From NCBI RefSeq assembly GCF_902499555.1, contig NZ_CABVMM010000001.1:124001-188000 (forward strand): 64,000 bases of DNA, read 5' to 3'. The stretch's first letter is position 1; the number at the start of each line of letters is the position of its first letter. Of this stretch, positions 60,934-64,000 are shown piece after piece. The DNA comes from Mesonia oceanica. GTDB taxonomy: Bacteria > Bacteroidota > Bacteroidia > Flavobacteriales > Flavobacteriaceae. Below the pieces are notes generated by a model. It made no database searches. It was not told where the DNA came from and saw nothing but the letters and a program-made list of their open reading frames with translations. Both the position numbers and the translations under genes were made by a program.

Positions 60934-62487
60934 ATGAGTCAAATCGCAAAAGATTTTGGAATTGATAAAGCCTTAGAAGAATTAGGGCTACAAGAAATAA
61001 ATAATGGAACTTCTACTGGAAAAGATTTTTTCTCTAATGGAGAAATTATCGAATCTTACTCTCCGGTAGATGGAGCATTGATAGGAAAAGTAAAAGCAAC
61101 TACGGCAGATGATTACGAGAAAGTAATTACTACTGCTACGGAAGGTTTCAAAGAATGGAGAAGAATGCCGGCACCACAGCGTGGTGAAATCGTTAGAAAA
61201 TTTAATGACGAATTGCGTCGCTTAAAAGCCCCATTAGGAAAATTGGTTTCTTATGAAATGGGAAAATCTTACCAAGAAGGTCTAGGGGAAGTTCAAGAAA
61301 TGATTGATATCTGTGATTTCGCAGTAGGTCTTTCCCGACAATTGCACGGATTAACTATGCATTCAGAACGTCCCGGACACAGAATGTATGAACAATATCA
61401 TCCATTAGGTGTGGTGGGAATTATTTCTGCTTTTAACTTTCCAGTAGCGGTTTGGTCTTGGAATACTGCTTTAGCTTGGGTTTGTGGTGATGCTTGTATC
61501 TGGAAAGGTTCAGAGAAAACTCCACTTACTTCTGTAGCTTGTCAAAACATTGCGGCACGTGTATTTTCTGAAAATGGAGTGCCAGAAGGAATTTCTTGTT
61601 TGATCACAGGAAATTATACGGTAGGAGAAATGATGACCAAAGATGAGCGAATTCCGCTAATTTCAGCAACCGGTTCAACCAGAATGGGGAAAACTGTTGC
61701 CAAAGAAGTAGCCGGTCGTTTAGGAAAAACTTTATTGGAGCTTGGCGGAAATAACGCCATTATTGTTACTCCAGATGCGAATATTAAAAATACGGTAATC
61801 GGTGCTGTTTTTGGTGCGGTAGGAACTTGTGGACAACGTTGTACTTCTACACGTCGATTAATCGTTCACGAAGATATATATGATAAAGTAAAAGATGCGG
61901 TTGTTGATGCTTATCAACAAATTAAGATTGGTAACCCATTAGATGAAAACAATCACGTTGGACCGCTTATCGATAAAGATGCCGTTAAGAATTACCAAAA
62001 CGCTTTAGAAAAAGTAGTTGAAGAAGGAGGAAAAGTATTAGTTGAAGGAGGCATTTTAGAAGGTGAAGGCTATGAAAGCGGTTGTTATGTAAAACCAGCA
62101 ATTGCTGAAGCTGAAAATCATTTTGAAATCGTGCAACACGAGACTTTTGCTCCGGTATTATACATTATGAAGTATAAAGGCGATGTTGGCAATGCATTGG
62201 ATTTACAAAACGGCGTTCGCCAAGGACTTTCTTCAGCCATTATGACCAATAATTTACGAGAAGCAGAGCGTTTCTTATCGGTAGAAGGTTCAGATTGTGG
62301 AATTGCCAATGTGAATATTGGAACTTCCGGAGCTGAAATTGGTGGTGCTTTTGGAGGTGAAAAAGAAACCGGTGGCGGTCGTGAAAGTGGTTCTGATGCT
62401 TGGAAAATCTATATGCGTAGACAAACCAATACCATCAATTATACTACTGAATTGCCGTTAGCGCAGGGTATTAAATTTGATTTGTAA
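60934..62487 (+). CDS. amaB: ALDH7-type aldehyde dehydrogenase (piperideine-6-carboxylate/aminoadipate semialdehyde)
   Basis: A 517-residue NAD(P)+-dependent dehydrogenase. Catalytic Cys lies in GTCGQRCTSTRR near 301-304 and the general-base Glu in LLELGGNN near 269. The C-terminal IGTSGAEIGGAFGGEK and GSDAWKIYMRRQTNT stretch is typical of the antiquitin (ALDH7) group, which oxidises aminoadipate semialdehyde in lysine catabolism. No other lysine genes are nearby, so the exact substrate remains inferred. Confidence 0.88.
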   Translation: MSQIAKDFGIDKALEELGLQEINNGTSTGKDFFSNGEIIESYSPVDGALIGKVKATTADDYEKVITTATEGFKEWRRMPAPQRGEIVRKFNDELRRLKAPLGKLVSYEMGKSYQEGLGEVQEMIDICDFAVGLSRQLHGLTMHSERPGHRMYEQYHPLGVVGIISAFNFPVAVWSWNTALAWVCGDACIWKGSEKTPLTSVACQNIAARVFSENGVPEGISCLITGNYTVGEMMTKDERIPLISATGSTRMGKTVAKEVAGRLGKTLLELGGNNAIIVTPDANIKNTVIGAVFGAVGTCGQRCTSTRRLIVHEDIYDKVKDAVVDAYQQIKIGNPLDENNHVGPLIDKDAVKNYQNALEKVVEEGGKVLVEGGILEGEGYESGCYVKPAIAEAENHFEIVQHETFAPVLYIMKYKGDVGNALDLQNGVRQGLSSAIMTNNLREAERFLSVEGSDCGIANVNIGTSGAEIGGAFGGEKETGGGRESGSDAWKIYMRRQTNTINYTTELPLAQGIKFDL

Positions 62488-62527
62488 AATCTCAATCAAT
62501 AGAGTAAAGATTTTCAAATATAAATAT

Positions 62528-62596
62528 CTACAAGGGTCTTGAAATCCTTGTAGGAAATCATCTAAACCTCACAGCTTGTAAAAATCTGTGAGGTTT
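62528..62596. repeat. two REP-like hairpins of different families, side by side
   Basis: First, CTACAAGG (62528-62535)/CCTTGTAG (62546-62553), the transposase-associated type. Then a perfect 11-bp stem AAACCTCACAG (62564-62574)/CTGTGAGGTTT (62586-62596) followed by TTTTAA, the type found at 23148-23182. They form the terminator of the ALDH gene. Confidence 0.8.
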
Positions 62597-62607
62597 TTTA
62601 ATTTGGC

Positions 62608-62615
62608 TATATTTG
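62608..62615 (+). promoter_or_regulatory. -7 box of the second AraC regulator
   Basis: TATATTTG ends 23 bases before the ATG at 62639, immediately downstream of the REP hairpins. This argues against the more upstream GTG start inside the hairpin. Confidence 0.45.
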
Positions 62616-62638
62616 TACTTCTTATGTTTGTTGGAGTT

Positions 62639-63478
62639 ATGGCTAAAGCTACTTTTTTCACTTGTAAACCTTCAACAAAACTTCAACCATACATTTCCTA
62701 TTATTATTTTCATCAATCTGATGATGAAGATTTTCAGCAATCGTTCACTTATTATCCGCATTATAAAAATGCCCTTACCATATATAAAAATGTGGATTAT
62801 AATATTTTGCCAGATTTTTCTGTTGAGGTTTCTTCAGCTAAGAAAGATTCTTTGAAACTTATTTATTCTAAAGTGTATCAGAATTTAGGACGGGTGAACT
62901 TAAATGGAAAGTTTTCAAAAATCGGAGTGGCTTTTCAAGCCTTAGGAATACAACATTTTATAAGCAAAAACTATAGTGAAGTTTTTCCAGAACCTATCAA
63001 TTTAATTAACCCGTTCGGAGCTGAATTTGGTCAAGTTTTAAATCGTGTATTTTTAACTGCATCTATTTCAGAAAAAGCGAATTTGTTAGATAAATTTTTT
63101 CAACAACAATACCTTGGTTTTGAAGAAGAAAGAATGATTGGAGCTGTGAATAAAATTATAGAAAGCAAAGGTGTGATTTCTGTTTCAGCACTGGCTTCAA
63201 GTTTAAATTTTCATCGTAAAACTTTACTTCGATTATTTCAAAAGCATCTCGATTGCTCGGTTGAAGAATATCGGAAATTAGTCCGATTTCGATTTGCATT
63301 AGAGAAAATCAAACAAAGCAGTGATGTAAATCTTACTGCAATTTCTGCCGATTATTACTATGATCAATCAGATTTTATTAAGCAATTTAAAAAGCTTACG
63401 CAATTATCCCCCAAAAAGTTTATGACTGCTGTAACTAAACTGGGCGACGAAGATACTTTTTGGAATTTTAATGGCTAG
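62639..63478 (+). CDS. AraC family regulator with DUF6597-like N-terminus
   Basis: A 279-residue regulator beginning MAKATFFTCKPSTKLQPYI. The frame extends upstream to a GTG within the REP hairpin, but the -7 box at 62608 and homologous starts favour 62639 (62624 is also possible). N-terminal ligand-like domain, then the double HTH at about 170-265 (SVSALASSLNFHRKTLLRLF and YYYDQSDFIKQFKKLTQLSP, read as two HTH regions). Target genes unknown; the esterase downstream is one candidate. Confidence 0.82.
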   Translation: MAKATFFTCKPSTKLQPYISYYYFHQSDDEDFQQSFTYYPHYKNALTIYKNVDYNILPDFSVEVSSAKKDSLKLIYSKVYQNLGRVNLNGKFSKIGVAFQALGIQHFISKNYSEVFPEPINLINPFGAEFGQVLNRVFLTASISEKANLLDKFFQQQYLGFEEERMIGAVNKIIESKGVISVSALASSLNFHRKTLLRLFQKHLDCSVEEYRKLVRFRFALEKIKQSSDVNLTAISADYYYDQSDFIKQFKKLTQLSPKKFMTAVTKLGDEDTFWNFNG

Positions 63479-63624
63479 GTGTCCCAATACTACAATTTTT
63501 TAAAACCAGCTACTTCTATTTTTGTTGAAAAGTAATCTGATGAGTTCTTGTTCTAGTTACAAGCTTTATTGAGGATATGAAAATAATGTAACTATTTAAA
63601 TATCAACTCTTATTTGTTGTAAAT

Positions 63625-64000
63625 ATGAAAAACCTTATTCACATATTATTATTTGTTTTAACAGCTAATTTCTCGTTTTCACAAATAACAAAAACTGAAA
63701 AAATTTTTTCTAACGTCATTCATGATTCAATAAAATTATCAATATATCTTCCTGAAAATTGGAATGAAAATAAAAAATATCCAGTAATATACGATTTTGA
63801 AATGTTGAGCATTACTGATATGAATTCTAAAATTTTTTCAGATAATATTTTAGTTTATAGTAAATATTTACGACTTATTCCACAAACTATTTTGGTGTCT
63901 ATTGATCTGAAAAATGGAGATGAATTAGGTTATTCTTATCAATCTGCAACAATAAACGAAAAGGGGGAAAAGTTTTTATCAGCAATAAACGAAAATGTTT
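63625..64000 (+). CDS. exported esterase-like alpha/beta hydrolase, 3' end beyond window
   Basis: The first 125 residues are visible. A signal peptide (LLFVLTANFSFS) is followed by HDSIKLSIYLPENWNENK and KYPVIYDFEML, the beta-strand pattern of the putative-esterase (EsteraseD-like) family that includes siderophore and enterobactin esterases. The catalytic Ser, Asp and His lie beyond the edge. Function therefore unproven. Confidence 0.7.
   Translation, partial: MKNLIHILLFVLTANFSFSQITKTEKIFSNVIHDSIKLSIYLPENWNENKKYPVIYDFEMLSITDMNSKIFSDNILVYSKYLRLIPQTILVSIDLKNGDELGYSYQSATINEKGEKFLSAINENV

Overview
The window is chromosomal DNA of an AT-rich member of the Flavobacteriaceae (Bacteroidota). The evidence is a gliding-motility lipoprotein (GldH), a type IX secretion (T9SS) C-terminal sorting domain on a subtilase, Bacteroidota-type -7 promoter boxes (TAnnTTTG) in front of many genes, almost no Shine-Dalgarno sequences, and typical family content (RicT-GldH-PBP1A, AAA/VWA pair, ECF sigma plus barrel). 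It cannot be placed to genus from sequence reading alone. No rRNA, tRNA, CRISPR array, prophage or complete insertion sequence was seen.

Layout. 1-7.2 kb (minus): a MoxR/ChlI-like AAA+ ATPase (cut by the window edge) and its VWA partner, separated by a DUF559 gene bounded by inverted G/C-rich palindromes. A Fic protein follows, whose upstream region carries two triplets of a TAACA motif at exact 23-bp spacing. Then come a MATE transporter, an acyl-CoA thioesterase and an HU-like/SPOR transmembrane protein. 7.3-14 kb: dprA, trpS, an acyltransferase, a lipoprotein-ECF sigma-barrel operon, and recA. 14.1-20 kb: a possible small RNA, trhO, ricT, gldH and a class A PBP. 20-32 kb: 3-oxoacid CoA-transferase, a fatty acid hydroxylase family protein, an SRPBCC protein, a double-NBD peptide ABC ATPase, a secreted T9SS subtilase, an exonuclease, a serine hydrolase, Ogt and a CNNM-type membrane protein.

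32-48 kb is the metabolic centre. hemA, hemC, trkH, trkA, hemD, then a REP-associated transposase (RAYT) with REP-like hairpins, then hemE, two small genes, hemF and hemB all lie on the minus strand. On the plus strand are an AraC regulator, a ThuA-like protein, hemH, a MATE transporter, a toxin-antitoxin pair and hemJ. Together these encode every step from glutamyl-tRNA to protoheme except HemL. A K+ uptake system is embedded between hemC and hemD.

48-64 kb: orphan histidine kinase, enoyl-CoA hydratase, an exported protein of unknown function, a radical SAM protein, a small barrel, an acyltransferase / acyl-ACP desaturase / HD hydrolase operon, bacilliredoxin, a TerB-DnaJ protein, LpxH, an ABC ATPase, an M28 peptidase, an ALDH7-type dehydrogenase, an AraC regulator, and the start of a secreted esterase that runs off the window.

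The non-coding signal is richer than the gene content. Two families of REP-like hairpins (CCTACAAGG and CCTCACAG types) recur at sites up to about 40 kb apart. Two copies of a long structured intergenic element occur near 21.5 and 57.7 kb. No wholly new multigene system is evident. The best candidates for new biology are the Fic upstream repeat array, the RAYT/REP cluster in the heme locus, the DUF559 cassette inside the AAA-VWA operon, and two single-polypeptide cross-envelope proteins (the sigma-linked barrel and the HU-SPOR protein).
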